Assembly: GCA_011365055.1 (NCBI GenBank)
Contig: RDOG01000001.1
Span: forward strand, 1 to 64,000
Source of the DNA: Promethearchaeota archaeon
Lineage (GTDB): Archaea; Asgardarchaeota; Lokiarchaeia; Helarchaeales; RDOG01
Length of the DNA: 64,000 nt
Direction of reading: 5' to 3'
Shown: piece after piece, positions 35,778 to 44,888 of the stretch
How the letters are laid out: every line of letters starts with the position of its first letter
Position numbering within the stretch: the first letter of the stretch is position 1
Translations under genes and position numbers: made by a program
Notes under the pieces: generated by a model
The model's input: the letters and a program-made list of their open reading frames with translations, nothing else
Database searches by the model: none
Told to the model about the DNA's origin: nothing

Positions 35778-36851
35778 TTATCTCGTTATTTTTGCTGCTT
35801 TAAACACGGATAAGAATTTTTTATTATTTTTAAAGTAAGTTCGTGCAGGTTCTAAAATTTCTATTAATTTTTCAGCTACACTTTTCTTAACATCTTGTGG
35901 ATGTACTTCTCCTTTCGAGTATTGTTCTTCAAACTCATTAAGAGTAAGAATAATATTTCCTCCATGTTGTTCTTTTCTGATAATTTCAAATGCAGCATCT
36001 TTTTCACGAAGGATGATATATTTCACGATTTCATAGATTGGATTTTCAACAAGCGCCTTTTCGGGGCAATATGCTTTATTTATCTTTCTTCTTATTTCAT
36101 CTGGATTATCTGTTATAAATATGGCAGAATCAGGGATGCTTTTACTAGCTTTAGAGCTAATCTGAGCATCTAAATTGACATCAACATCGTAACCCATTCG
36201 TTCTTGTTTAATAAGCCCCATTAACAAATGATGATGAACTGCAACAGGTTTCCATAATCCTAATTTTGGTCCAACTTCTCTTGCAAGCATGTTTACGTTT
36301 CGTTGATCCATTCCAAGTTGATTAATATCTACTTTTAACATGAAGATATCTGCACATTGTAACGCTGGATATAATAATTGACCAAAAGTAAGACCAGACT
36401 GTTCTGTCCTTCCTAAAATTGGAAGACACCTTTGAAAACGTTTTAAGGTAGTTTTAGTAGATATATTCATTACCATTTCCCAATATTCTTTTCTTGAAAT
36501 CAACTCCTCAGCATAAATATATTCTACATTTTTAACACCTAATGCCTCCCATCCTGCTTTAAAATATTCTGCAACTTTTTTTATTTTAGCCATGTCGCCG
36601 CCCATTTTTTTATTTAAATACGCATGCCAATCCGCTAGTAGCACCTTATAATGAACGCCTGCTTCAATAAAATCTTTAATTTTAAATGCTGAAATCAATC
36701 CCGTACCTAAATGCATGGGACCACTTGGCTCGAATCCATTATATGCTATTGGGTGATCTTTAGTTTCAAAGAGTTGTCTTAAATCGTCATCATTAATGAC
36801 TTCCTCTGTAGGAGGACGTTTAATTAATTCGATTTTAGTTTCAATATCCAT
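35778..36851 (-). CDS. tyrS: Tyrosyl-tRNA synthetase (archaeal type)
   Basis: The 357-residue class I synthetase charges tRNA-Tyr. The HIGH-equivalent is in GFEPSGPMHLGTGLISAFKI near 39-58. The tyrosine and adenylate pocket includes YPALQCADIFMLKVDINQLG then MDQRNVN near 160-190. The KMSKS-equivalent is SSKASKSIPDSAIF near 229-242, with Ala in place of Met. The short length and absence of an S4 domain mark the archaeal/eukaryotic type rather than the bacterial one. It is monocistronic in this window. Confidence 0.9.
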   Translation of the reverse strand: MDIETKIELIKRPPTEEVINDDDLRQLFETKDHPIAYNGFEPSGPMHLGTGLISAFKIKDFIEAGVHYKVLLADWHAYLNKKMGGDMAKIKKVAEYFKAGWEALGVKNVEYIYAEELISRKEYWEMVMNISTKTTLKRFQRCLPILGRTEQSGLTFGQLLYPALQCADIFMLKVDINQLGMDQRNVNMLAREVGPKLGLWKPVAVHHHLLMGLIKQERMGYDVDVNLDAQISSKASKSIPDSAIFITDNPDEIRRKINKAYCPEKALVENPIYEIVKYIILREKDAAFEIIRKEQHGGNIILTLNEFEEQYSKGEVHPQDVKKSVAEKLIEILEPARTYFKNNKKFLSVFKAAKITR

Positions 36852-37187
36852 TACAATTCATCACTTATTTTTTCTTAATTTCTGATATATTTTAAAAATA
36901 AAAATTTTTCAATAATAAAAAGAGAAAAAAGTAGGATATTTCTTAATGAACTAGTTATTTTAAAATACATAATAACTTGTAATCATTTTTTAGAAATAAA
37001 TTTTTGATGATTCTGTTATTGGAGAATTAAAGAAATATTATAGCGTTATTTTATTTAGATTAAAGAGAATATTTAGTCTATATTAGATTTATTTTCAATA
37101 ATAAGAATATTAAATTCTCGTAAAGGGTTAAGATTATTACGAAGTACATTTGCATTAAATTATTTTCATTAAAAAAAAATAAAAAAA
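36852..37187. other. Intergenic stretch without a gene
   Basis: This A/T-rich region holds no supported frame. An inverted repeat AGTTATT (36954-36960) and AATAACT (36972-36978) with an 11-nt loop could be a weak terminator for the PGF-anchored gene's transcript or part of the tyrS promoter region. Nothing else stands out. Confidence 0.4.
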
Positions 37188-38237
37188 TTAGGTGAGTAAT
37201 TCCGCTTTTCTCTTTTTTGCTAATCCATAATAAGATAATATCACCATTAAAGGTATTAAAATAAAGAGCATTTCAAAACCTGGAATTGGTGGTGTCGTTG
37301 TCGTACTTACTCCTCCAAAACCTTTTGTAGCTGCAGCTTCAGTTGTATCAGAAGTTATATTTTGTAGAGCAGTTTGGTTATATTCAGTTGTAGTTGCAGT
37401 ACTTAAGGCTAAATCTGAAGTTACTGAAAGTAAACCTGCATTTATCAAAGCACCGATTATATTTGAGAACATCGAAGCGTACATCATTAGTATCGTTAAC
37501 ATGCCTATCATTGCTAAATATGTATATGTATTATTTAACCATCCATATATGGCATTTGAAACGTTTGCAATACCCATCGCTAATACATATTCTATTACTT
37601 GAGGGTTCACTTCTAACGATAAACCTAATGTTAGTCCTGTTCCTTTTGTTGCTAGTATGAACTCAATATCTCTATTTGAAATGAAAATCCCATCATACGT
37701 TCCATTTATCATTAAACCATGATCAAATCCTGGATCCGTTGAAATATCCGAAATAGATACAGCTCCCGTACTACCCATGTATCCAAAATTCATCGTGGAG
37801 TTTATAAACCAATAAAAAAGTTTCCAGACAGTTAAAGGACTTGGCATTGGTGTATCTGAGAAAGTGCTATTTAGAAGATTTAGAAGTATATCAATATAGG
37901 TATTACTTCCAGGTACAATTGATGTATCCCAATAATTTACTCCCAAATCAATCATAAATACCAATGCACAAGAATTCACTGTATCTGATACGTTTTTAGT
38001 CCAAATTTGTCCCCACGCATCAGAAGTTCCTGTTGTATTATATAATTCATCAAAATCTATCCATAGAAATGTGTCATTCAAAGCTCCTTCCCATCTCAAA
38101 TCCCAATCGGCAATATCATCATTAATTGGATGCCAAGCAGGTGCGGTACCGTGCGCAATAACCACATTTGTACCCATCACCCCAATCATTAGCAAAGAAA
38201 AGAAAATCGCTAGAGGGATTGTTACTTTTCTTTTCAT
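37188..38237 (-). CDS. Exported surface protein with PGF-CTERM-like C-terminal anchor
   Basis: The 349-residue protein has a signal peptide (residues 1-28: KRK, then a hydrophobic helix ending near VVIAHG) and an Asn/Thr-rich exterior with many N-x-S/T sites (NDT, NTT, NST, NGT). A Thr-rich linker leads to a C-terminal tripartite tag: PGFEMLF, a hydrophobic helix, and the basic end KKRKAELL. That tag matches the archaeosortase-processed PGF-CTERM pattern. The N-terminal part contains APAWHPINDDIADWDLRWEG, which looks like a ligand-binding ectodomain. It is 126 bp downstream of the ABC exporter permease, on the same strand. Confidence 0.65.
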   Translation of the reverse strand: MKRKVTIPLAIFFSLLMIGVMGTNVVIAHGTAPAWHPINDDIADWDLRWEGALNDTFLWIDFDELYNTTGTSDAWGQIWTKNVSDTVNSCALVFMIDLGVNYWDTSIVPGSNTYIDILLNLLNSTFSDTPMPSPLTVWKLFYWFINSTMNFGYMGSTGAVSISDISTDPGFDHGLMINGTYDGIFISNRDIEFILATKGTGLTLGLSLEVNPQVIEYVLAMGIANVSNAIYGWLNNTYTYLAMIGMLTILMMYASMFSNIIGALINAGLLSVTSDLALSTATTTEYNQTALQNITSDTTEAAATKGFGGVSTTTTPPIPGFEMLFILIPLMVILSYYGLAKKRKAELLT

Positions 38238-38363
38238 AATTTATCACTCAAAATAATGATTTATGATAAATCTGGAATATGAATGGCATTCGATTATATA
38301 AATGTTAATTATGTAAAAATTATTGAAAATTAAAAAAAAAAGAAAAAAAAGATATGATTCGGC

Positions 38364-39314
38364 TTAAATTTCTCTTCTTTTTGCAATAATTATCGTTATA
38401 ACAAGAGGTATTAGAATATATATAACTAAAACTGTAAAAATACTTATCATTACATCTGGTGTAATTGAATAGATAGTCATCTGTCTTTCTGGTGATCCAA
38501 TTATTGTTTCAGAAAATCTGTTAGATGGATAATACATAATTTCTGTTATTAAATTTGATATATAAGAAATTAAATACCATGTTTCAATATTATCTATCAT
38601 TAATATTGAAGATAGGAGCGGCATGATTATTATGAATAAGAAAAATACCACTAATCCAGTAATTAATGCTCTATTAATTGCTGCACTTAGTAGAAATGTT
38701 GTTGCAATCATTCCTGCTATGATTAAAATAGTAATTCCATAAGACCATAAGAATCCCGTTAGTATTGCACCTGCCGTATAAATTCCATAAAATATATCAA
38801 CGAATATCCATGTCATAAGATAATAGATAGTTATAACTAAACTGGCCATTGCTAAACTAGCAATATACTTGCCAATTACTATTGTTTCTTGTTTAATAGG
38901 ATTTGGAAATAATAATAATCCTGTTCTGTTTTCGTATTCCGTGCTAATTGAATCTGATCCTAAAAACAATGCTATAAAGATGAGAATATACCAAAAGAAT
39001 GTTCCTAATGCTGCAGATGATCCTATAGCAATGAATCCTGGTGCTGCAGTCGATCCTGTAGCAATAAATTCTAAAGCAGTATCAGGAGGAAACGTTAAAA
39101 ATTCAAAACTCGGAGCAAGTAAATAAGGTAATAAAATATTTAAAATTAGGAAAAATCCCATTGACAATCCTAAAGTTATATAAAGCCTATTTTTACGAAA
39201 ATGTTTAAACCATTCATATTTAATCACAAGTCCTAGCTTTTCTATTCCAGATATTGATTTAATATTACCATTTTCAAGAAATTTAGGTTGAATTTCATTT
39301 TCAGTTGTTTCCAC
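38364..39314 (-). CDS. ABC-2 type transporter permease
   Basis: The 316-residue protein has a cytoplasmic N-terminus and six TM helices. Features typical of ABC-2 permeases include DSISTEYENRTGLLLFPNPI with KQETIVIGKYIA (about 123-154), the cytosolic coupling region, and a large external loop after TM5 (NRFSETIIGSPERQM). The first 14 nt overlap the 3' end of the ATPase gene, so both are translated from one mRNA. Together they form a simple exporter; cargo is unknown. Confidence 0.8.
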   Translation of the reverse strand: METTENEIQPKFLENGNIKSISGIEKLGLVIKYEWFKHFRKNRLYITLGLSMGFFLILNILLPYLLAPSFEFLTFPPDTALEFIATGSTAAPGFIAIGSSAALGTFFWYILIFIALFLGSDSISTEYENRTGLLLFPNPIKQETIVIGKYIASLAMASLVITIYYLMTWIFVDIFYGIYTAGAILTGFLWSYGITILIIAGMIATTFLLSAAINRALITGLVVFFLFIIIMPLLSSILMIDNIETWYLISYISNLITEIMYYPSNRFSETIIGSPERQMTIYSITPDVMISIFTVLVIYILIPLVITIIIAKRREI

Positions 39315-40284
39315 TCATTTTTCCTCCTTTCTTAATCATGTCATTATCATGATCAATCATTTCAATATAAAACGCTTCCAATCCCTTATCTATTGGAGTA
39401 AAGGATGTTATATGCAAATTCAAATCTTTAATTAAGTTATCTAAAATTTTAGATGATGATTCGTTTGATCCATCATAATTCAATAATAAAAATTCATTAT
39501 CTTTCATAACAGATATGACATTGTTTAAATTTTCTATCTTTTTAATAATTAAATCATCTGCTGGGTTTAATAATTTAAGTTTTATCTGATCTCCTTTTAA
39601 TATTTGCTTTATTTTCTGAATACTATCAAATGCTAGAATTTTTCCATGATGAATTAGGATAATAGAATCGCAAATCTGTTCAACTTCATTCAATAAATGT
39701 GATGATAAGAAGATTGTATGTTCTTTCTTCAAATCCTTTATTAATCCTCTTACATCTGCCATTCCCTTAGGATCTAATCCATTTGTAGGTTCATCTAAAA
39801 TTAGTAAAGGTGGTTCATGAAGTATAGCTTGTGCAATAGCTGTTCTTTGCCTCATTCCAGTTGAAAACGTCCCGATCTTGATATCCACCCAATCTGTCAT
39901 ATCAACTGCTTCCATAACTTCTTTAATTCTCTGAGCCAGATAATTTTTATCCCTCATTCCACGAAGTCTTCCAAGATATTCCATAGTTTCCCTAGGAGTT
40001 AGATAAGGATAAAATTCAGGTACTTCAAGAATCACACCACAACTTTCTAGTGCTCTCATTGTCTCCTTTTGAACGTCATACCCATAAATTCGTGTACTTC
40101 CAGACGTTGGTTTTAGAGTATTTGTCAATATTTTTATAGTGGTTGATTTTCCTGCACCATTTGGACCAAGATATCCAACTGCAGTTTTCCTTGGGACTTT
40201 AAAACTGACTGAATCTAGTGCAATGACTTTTTTCTTTCCTGAATATACTTTTTTTAGATTTTCTAGTTCAATTGCATTTTTCAA
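39301..40284 (-). CDS. ABC transporter ATP-binding protein
   Basis: The 327-residue ATPase partners the downstream permease. Motifs are Walker A GYLGPNGAGKSTTIKIL near 37-53, the Q-loop in CGVILEVPEFYPYLTPRET, signature TFSTGMRQRTAIAQAIL near 140-156, Walker B PPLLILDEPTNGLDPKG near 159-175, and the H-loop in TIFLSSHLLNEVEQI. In the signature Thr replaces the usual Ser-Gly (FSTGMRQR), which is common in CcmA/DrrA-type exporters. Its promoter region faces the divergent HTH regulator and holds a palindromic operator candidate. Confidence 0.88.
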   Translation of the reverse strand: MKNAIELENLKKVYSGKKKVIALDSVSFKVPRKTAVGYLGPNGAGKSTTIKILTNTLKPTSGSTRIYGYDVQKETMRALESCGVILEVPEFYPYLTPRETMEYLGRLRGMRDKNYLAQRIKEVMEAVDMTDWVDIKIGTFSTGMRQRTAIAQAILHEPPLLILDEPTNGLDPKGMADVRGLIKDLKKEHTIFLSSHLLNEVEQICDSIILIHHGKILAFDSIQKIKQILKGDQIKLKLLNPADDLIIKKIENLNNVISVMKDNEFLLLNYDGSNESSSKILDNLIKDLNLHITSFTPIDKGLEAFYIEMIDHDNDMIKKGGKMSGNN

Positions 40285-40318
40285 TTTAAATCACACAAAA
40301 TTTTTATGTTGATGTTAA

Positions 40319-40340
40319 AAGTGATCACTAGTGACCACTT
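40319..40340. promoter_or_regulatory. 22-bp near-palindromic operator candidate
   Basis: AAGTGATCACT (40319-40329) is followed directly by AGTGACCACTT (40330-40340). The two halves are reverse complements with a single mismatch. The site lies between the divergent ABC ATPase and HTH-regulator genes and overlaps the probable ABC TATA box, so a bound protein would block that promoter. The adjacent regulator is the obvious candidate, by inference from position only. Confidence 0.6.
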
Positions 40341-40346
40341 ATAAAG
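40338..40346 (-). promoter_or_regulatory. TATA box for the ABC transporter operon
   Basis: On the minus strand the sequence is CTTTATAAG. Transcription would begin about 26 nt downstream near 40316, giving a leader of about 30 nt before the ATG at 40284. The palindrome at 40319-40340 fills the interval between TATA box and start site. Confidence 0.5.
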
Positions 40347-40352
40347 TTTAGC

Positions 40353-41105
40353 ATGAGTGCAAATCTGGTACGATTATTTGATTGGAGAAAAAGATTGAGT
40401 TCGAATATAAAAAAATCAACAGAAGAAAAATTAGAAATTTTAAAATCCATCATAGATCAACGTCCTTTTGGATTTACTTTGATGGAGATTTATAAAAATT
40501 ATAAAGATCAGCATGGGATTGGTAGTAGAAATACTTTAAAGAATTATTTAGATATTTTGTTAGAAAGGGATGAAATTAAAAAAATTACAATTGGGAATTA
40601 CAAGGTTTTTCGATCGAAAAATCTTACATCAATGAAAGATATATTTTCTCAACATCCACATTTTGAAAACATGATGATAAAGTTATTTGCGGTTATTTCT
40701 AAAGCCTTAGGGGATGATCTTGAAAGTAAAGGTGAAACAATAGGCAAGGAAATGGCTTTAACTGCTCCCATAAGGGATTCTAAACTATTTCAGCGAATGA
40801 TAAAAAATCATCCAAAAAATATCCCTAAATCTCAAAGAATTTTATTTTACGAAAAATTTTTCCAAAAGATAAAAAATAATCAAGATTCTCCATTTGATGA
40901 AGAATTAGATATTGTTTTTAAAGATAATGAAGCAACTTTAATCATTAAGAATTCGAGATTATTAGCAGAGGGTGCATGGCTCTATTATTACATGCAAGTT
41001 GGAATTTTAAAAACAATGATCAACGAAATGATGGACCAATCTGCTTCAATAAATGTTGAAGTAATAAATGAAAAAGAATGTAAAATTAAATTTAAACTAG
41101 AATAA
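40353..41105 (+). CDS. HTH transcriptional regulator, divergent from ABC operon
   Basis: The 250-residue protein has an N-terminal winged-helix region at about 20-90 (STEEKLEILKSIIDQRPFGF ... GSRNTLKNYLDILLERDEIKKI). A larger C-terminal domain of unrecognised fold follows (FSQHPHFENMMIKLFAVISK ... GAWLYYYMQVGILKTMINEM), which may bind a ligand or form dimers. The gene is transcribed away from the ABC exporter and the palindrome at 40319-40340 lies only 13 bp upstream, so autoregulation is likely. No Shine-Dalgarno precedes the ATG, so the transcript may be leaderless. Confidence 0.65.
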   Translation: MSANLVRLFDWRKRLSSNIKKSTEEKLEILKSIIDQRPFGFTLMEIYKNYKDQHGIGSRNTLKNYLDILLERDEIKKITIGNYKVFRSKNLTSMKDIFSQHPHFENMMIKLFAVISKALGDDLESKGETIGKEMALTAPIRDSKLFQRMIKNHPKNIPKSQRILFYEKFFQKIKNNQDSPFDEELDIVFKDNEATLIIKNSRLLAEGAWLYYYMQVGILKTMINEMMDQSASINVEVINEKECKIKFKLE

Positions 41106-41114
41106 AAGAAAAAA

Positions 41115-41606
41115 TTATTCTATTTTAACGTTGTATTTTTCGTATTTACGAGGGATATTTAAAACTAAAATTCCGTTCTTAAAGTTAGCTTTTGCACCTT
41201 CTGGATTTACTTTTAAAGGTAATCGTAAGGTTTTATGGAAAAGATGAAATTCTTTTTGATAACCTTCAGTGGCCCATTTATCGAATTTAATAGCTTTCTC
41301 TGTTTTTGCTTCAATTTCTATAGTATTTTCAGTTGTAGAAATTTTAATATCTTCTTTTTTAACGTATGGTAAATCAACGGATACGATCACATCTTTGTTT
41401 GTTACTTGAACATCAGACAATGGCTCCAAACAGCATAAATCGGAATCAAATGACCAGAAATTTTTTCCTAATGGACGAATTTTAAAGAAATCCATAAAAC
41501 TTCTTTCCATTTCCTCGAAGAATTGATCATATAATGAAAAGACTCCTCTTTTCTTTTTCACTAAATCTTCCGATTTTTTTTCCTTAACATTATTCTCATT
41601 TGACAT
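41115..41606 (-). CDS. Small heat-shock protein (Hsp20 / alpha-crystallin family)
   Basis: The 163-residue protein has a charged N-terminus (NNVKEKKSEDLVKKKRG), a short Phe-rich region, and an alpha-crystallin domain at about 60-155. The domain includes VIVSVDLPYVKKEDIKIS and ends with ANFKNGILVLNIPRK, the conserved G-x-L motif. The C-terminal anchoring motif I-x-I/V is weak (YNVKIE). It is an ATP-independent holdase. It is co-oriented with and 10 bp downstream of the PAC2 gene. A second Hsp20 is at 57663. Confidence 0.85.
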   Translation of the reverse strand: MSNENNVKEKKSEDLVKKKRGVFSLYDQFFEEMERSFMDFFKIRPLGKNFWSFDSDLCCLEPLSDVQVTNKDVIVSVDLPYVKKEDIKISTTENTIEIEAKTEKAIKFDKWATEGYQKEFHLFHKTLRLPLKVNPEGAKANFKNGILVLNIPRKYEKYNVKIE

Positions 41607-41616
41607 TTTACATCAC

Positions 41617-42369
41617 CTAACCAAACATCGCTGGAAGGTCGACTTGTCGCATGCCGCCTTCTTCTGATCGAATCTGCTCTTGGGTTCGCGCCATCGTGTC
41701 TCTTAATTTTACTCTTAAATCTTCCGCTTTTTCATTTAATAACTTTACATCTATATTAAGACCTGTTAATTTATTTAATACTTCAACTGCATTTGCGGCA
41801 GCTGCAGGGTCTGGATACTGTAAGAATGCTTCTGCACCAATAGCAATAGTAGAAAGTTGTTTCTTTTGTGATTCCCAAATTATCGGTGCTTGAATTCCAG
41901 AAATTACTCCAGTATCAATGTATTTTAAATCATTATCTTTTATCATTTTAAGAGTTTTTGGATTTGTTCCGTTGGAAAAAATTGCAGGATTGTCAATATT
42001 CATTCTATTTGGGCTTGGTATGCCATATAAAACTATAGTTTTCTCAATATTTTTATCGACTATTATTTCCATTATTTTTTTGGAAAGTGCATTTGCCAGG
42101 TTTGCTGAAACTGGAATTTCAGAAACCAAAACTGCAATACTATCTTTATAATAAAACCTGACAGGACTCTGAAATATTCCATTATGTAATACTACCAAAG
42201 GAGGTAACATATCCGATTCTACATAACCAAATTCTTTCATATCCAAAGTCTCAATTATATGCATTGATGAGATCAAACCTACTAATCCCACATCTGGAAA
42301 TCCAATGATTAGTGTCTTTATGTTTTTTGATTCATCAATGACTATATTTACTTCATTATTATTTTCCAC
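41617..42369 (-). CDS. PAC2-family protein (proteasome assembly chaperone 2-like)
   Basis: The 250-residue protein matches the PAC2 (DUF75) family: TLIIGFPDVGLVGLISSMHI near 15-34, FGYVESDMLPPLVVLHNG near 47-64, then IAVLVSEIPVSANLANALSK and VVLYGIPSPNR, GVISGIQAP, and a C-terminal helical segment. Eukaryotic PAC2 helps assemble the proteasome alpha ring; archaeal relatives are linked to proteasome assembly or nucleotide-ligand-binding roles, not settled. The GTG start follows GAGTGATC. Co-transcription with Hsp20 suggests a protein-quality-control unit. Confidence 0.75.
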   Translation of the reverse strand: MENNNEVNIVIDESKNIKTLIIGFPDVGLVGLISSMHIIETLDMKEFGYVESDMLPPLVVLHNGIFQSPVRFYYKDSIAVLVSEIPVSANLANALSKKIMEIIVDKNIEKTIVLYGIPSPNRMNIDNPAIFSNGTNPKTLKMIKDNDLKYIDTGVISGIQAPIIWESQKKQLSTIAIGAEAFLQYPDPAAAANAVEVLNKLTGLNIDVKLLNEKAEDLRVKLRDTMARTQEQIRSEEGGMRQVDLPAMFG

Positions 42370-42456
42370 CCGATCACTCTCATTAATTAAATTTTATTTA
42401 AGCTATTAAATAAAATCAAGATATAATAAAGTTAATTGTTATTCAAAAAAACTATT

Positions 42457-43596
42457 TCATTTGAAAATGTCAAACAATAATTTTTGAGTATTTTCTGAAT
42501 GAAATTTAGAAATATCTATAGCTGATTTATCTAATTCATCTTTATATAATGTTTCAAATGCCTCAATAAACTCCTCAACCTTATCATGAATTTTTTCGGT
42601 AAGCTCTGTAACAAATAAAATTATAAATATTTTTTTTCCACGTTTAATAATTAACGTGGTATCGCCAATTTCAATTTCATCAACTTCCCCTTCAATTTTC
42701 AAGGACATTTTTAGACCATTTGAAATTGCATAAATAAATCCTCCTAATAGAAGTTGATCAGATGAAAAAATTATTTCGCTTTCCTCTTCGTGGAAATTAT
42801 AACCACATAAAATTTCATTGCTAGATTTTAAAATATAAACTGATTTTACACTAAAATAACAACTTAAATTATCAAAAAAATCGGGTTCCTTAAAAATGAA
42901 GAGAATAGCGAAGATTTCTAATATGAAAAGATAATTAAATTCAAGAATTATTTTTAATAATGAAATTGGAAAAATTATAGAACCTCCTAAGTTAATTATT
43001 CTTTCAAGAATAAAAGTTCCGAAAAAGAAAGCGCCAATTTTTAATTGTCTTTTCACCTTTTCATTATTTACATTAATAAATAATTTATATGATTTAAAAC
43101 TTAAAAAAATAAGGAGAGGTAAATATGTTAATAAAAGAGTAATAAAAATTATAGGATCTAACATAAATTCAAAGAATCCTAATTCAGCTGGGGGCGATTG
43201 TCTATATGTTAAAACATTTAAACCAAAAAAGACTATCAATATAATGCCATAAATTTGTCTTATTAAATTTCCTTCCTTTATTTCTTTTCCACTTTGTCTA
43301 TTTATAATTAGAAATAATTTAAGCAAACAAGATAATGCATATAGCGTTAAAAAGATGACAAAGTAATTACCGACTATATCATAAATTTTGAAGTAAGGAA
43401 TTAATCCAATAAAACACAATAATCTAATAGATTCATAACAAATACCATATCCCAATGAAATTAAAATCAATAAAACAATTCTATTTAAAGATTTTTTTTG
43501 TTTTTGCTTTAAAATGAATGTAAAATAATAAGTAATCACTATAAAAGCCATTATTGTTAAGGAGATGGATAGAAATATTAAATAATATATCAACAA
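42457..43596 (-). CDS. 7TM protein with C-terminal longin/roadblock-like domain (paralog 2)
   Basis: The 379-residue protein pairs seven N-terminal hydrophobic segments (about 1-245) with a soluble C-terminal domain of about 130 residues. The latter begins YFSVKSVYILKSSNEILCGY and continues with SSDQLLLGGFIYAISNGLKM and EIGDTTLIIKRGKKIFIILF, then a final helix pair. The strand-helix-strand pattern resembles longin or roadblock folds that Asgard archaea use with small GTPases. The TTG start overlaps the stop of the paralog at 43590 by 7 nt, after GAGGAGAT. No enzymatic motif is seen. Confidence 0.55.
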   Translation of the reverse strand: MLIYYLIFLSISLTIMAFIVITYYFTFILKQKQKKSLNRIVLLILISLGYGICYESIRLLCFIGLIPYFKIYDIVGNYFVIFLTLYALSCLLKLFLIINRQSGKEIKEGNLIRQIYGIILIVFFGLNVLTYRQSPPAELGFFEFMLDPIIFITLLLTYLPLLIFLSFKSYKLFINVNNEKVKRQLKIGAFFFGTFILERIINLGGSIIFPISLLKIILEFNYLFILEIFAILFIFKEPDFFDNLSCYFSVKSVYILKSSNEILCGYNFHEEESEIIFSSDQLLLGGFIYAISNGLKMSLKIEGEVDEIEIGDTTLIIKRGKKIFIILFVTELTEKIHDKVEEFIEAFETLYKDELDKSAIDISKFHSENTQKLLFDIFK

Positions 43597-44732
43597 ATTT
43601 TAAATATCTCCTCTAGCCATTGTTGCATTAAATTCTTATCAAATTTTGAAATTTCACCTGTCCATGATTCGAGTTCTTTTTGATATTTATCCTCAAATTT
43701 TATCATTAATCGATTAAATTTTTGTTTAATTGATTTTGAAAGTTCAGAAACAATTAAAAGGCCAAAAATTTTTTTTCCATATTTGAGCAAGAAAGTAGTA
43801 TCTCGAATTTTAATTTTTTTTACCTTCTCAGAAGTTTTTAAGGTTTGTGATAAACCACTGGCAATCGTATAAATAAAGCCTCCTAACATCAATTCATCTT
43901 GAGTTAGATCTTCAGCATTATTGTTATTTTTAAATTTATATCCAAAAATTGTTTGTCCATTATCTTTTATAATATAAAATGCTCGCATTGAGAAATAATT
44001 TGTTATCGTTTCCAAGGATGACGAATCAGTAAATAAAATAATAACATAAAACACCAAAATTGTTAATATTGCAATTTGTTCCACTAAATGAAAATAAATG
44101 TAGTTATAAAATCCTTGATCAAATACCATATTATTTAGATTTTTTACGTAAATTAATGCAATAAAAAGTAATCCAAAAAATATTAATTGAATTTTCAATT
44201 TTCTTCCTTTTACTTTAACGTATAATCTTCGGAATTCTATCAGCATGTATATTTGTAAAGGTAAAAATATTATCTGCATTAGATTATATACGTTTGAATT
44301 CATTAAAATTACTGGATTTCCCCATTCTAGCCCATCAATTGAAACATAAGTTGAAATATTAACTATTGTTAAAAATATGAAAAAAATATAATAAATTATT
44401 TTAAAATATTCTCCAAATTTGACTTTTAATCCTATTTGTTCGTTAGAAGTCGCTACTATTTGGAAGGCATATATTGTTGCTAACATCAATAAAGTACTTT
44501 TAATGATGAAGCTAATTAGAATGTAATTATATGGAATATAATTAAAAAAAATTAGAATTAATATTTTTGTCGAATCTAAGAATATTCCTATTGCCACACA
44601 GCTATATGCTATTGCGACAATATCATACAATTCTGTTCCGGAAACAAATTTTTGATGTAAAAAAATCATAAAAACTAGGAAATTCAGTGAAATATTTATT
44701 AGGATTAGAATAATAATAATAATCTCAAACAT
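43590..44732 (-). CDS. 7TM protein with C-terminal longin/roadblock-like domain (paralog 1)
   Basis: The 380-residue protein is a clear paralog of the next gene: the C-terminal halves share YFSMRAFYIIKDNGQTIFGY, QDELMLGGFIYTIASGLSQT, KIRDTTFLLKYGKKIFGLLI and a final EIFKIC-type end. The N-terminus has seven hydrophobic helices. Sensor-like 7TM modules normally feed a cytoplasmic output domain; here the output would be the longin/roadblock-like part. The ATG follows AGGGAAAAT. The two genes overlap and form a bicistronic unit, so a heterodimer is plausible. Confidence 0.55.
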   Translation of the reverse strand: MFEIIIIILILINISLNFLVFMIFLHQKFVSGTELYDIVAIAYSCVAIGIFLDSTKILILIFFNYIPYNYILISFIIKSTLLMLATIYAFQIVATSNEQIGLKVKFGEYFKIIYYIFFIFLTIVNISTYVSIDGLEWGNPVILMNSNVYNLMQIIFLPLQIYMLIEFRRLYVKVKGRKLKIQLIFFGLLFIALIYVKNLNNMVFDQGFYNYIYFHLVEQIAILTILVFYVIILFTDSSSLETITNYFSMRAFYIIKDNGQTIFGYKFKNNNNAEDLTQDELMLGGFIYTIASGLSQTLKTSEKVKKIKIRDTTFLLKYGKKIFGLLIVSELSKSIKQKFNRLMIKFEDKYQKELESWTGEISKFDKNLMQQWLEEIFKIC

Positions 44733-44888
44733 TATTTTCCCTAATTTTGTTAAATTTAATTAAATTCATACTAATCAATTTACATAGGATTCTATTGTCT
44801 TTAAAAATTACCGAAAAAATTCTAAATCAAACGTGTTTAAATGTAATTAAATGTATAATAAAAAATTTTAAGTAAGAAAGAATTTGTT

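Noticed and set aside
36715..36740. TTCGAATCC-like T-loop string (GGCTCGAATCC)
   Set aside because: It lies within the tyrS coding region (antisense of the PSGPMHLG stretch) and has no tRNA arms around it.
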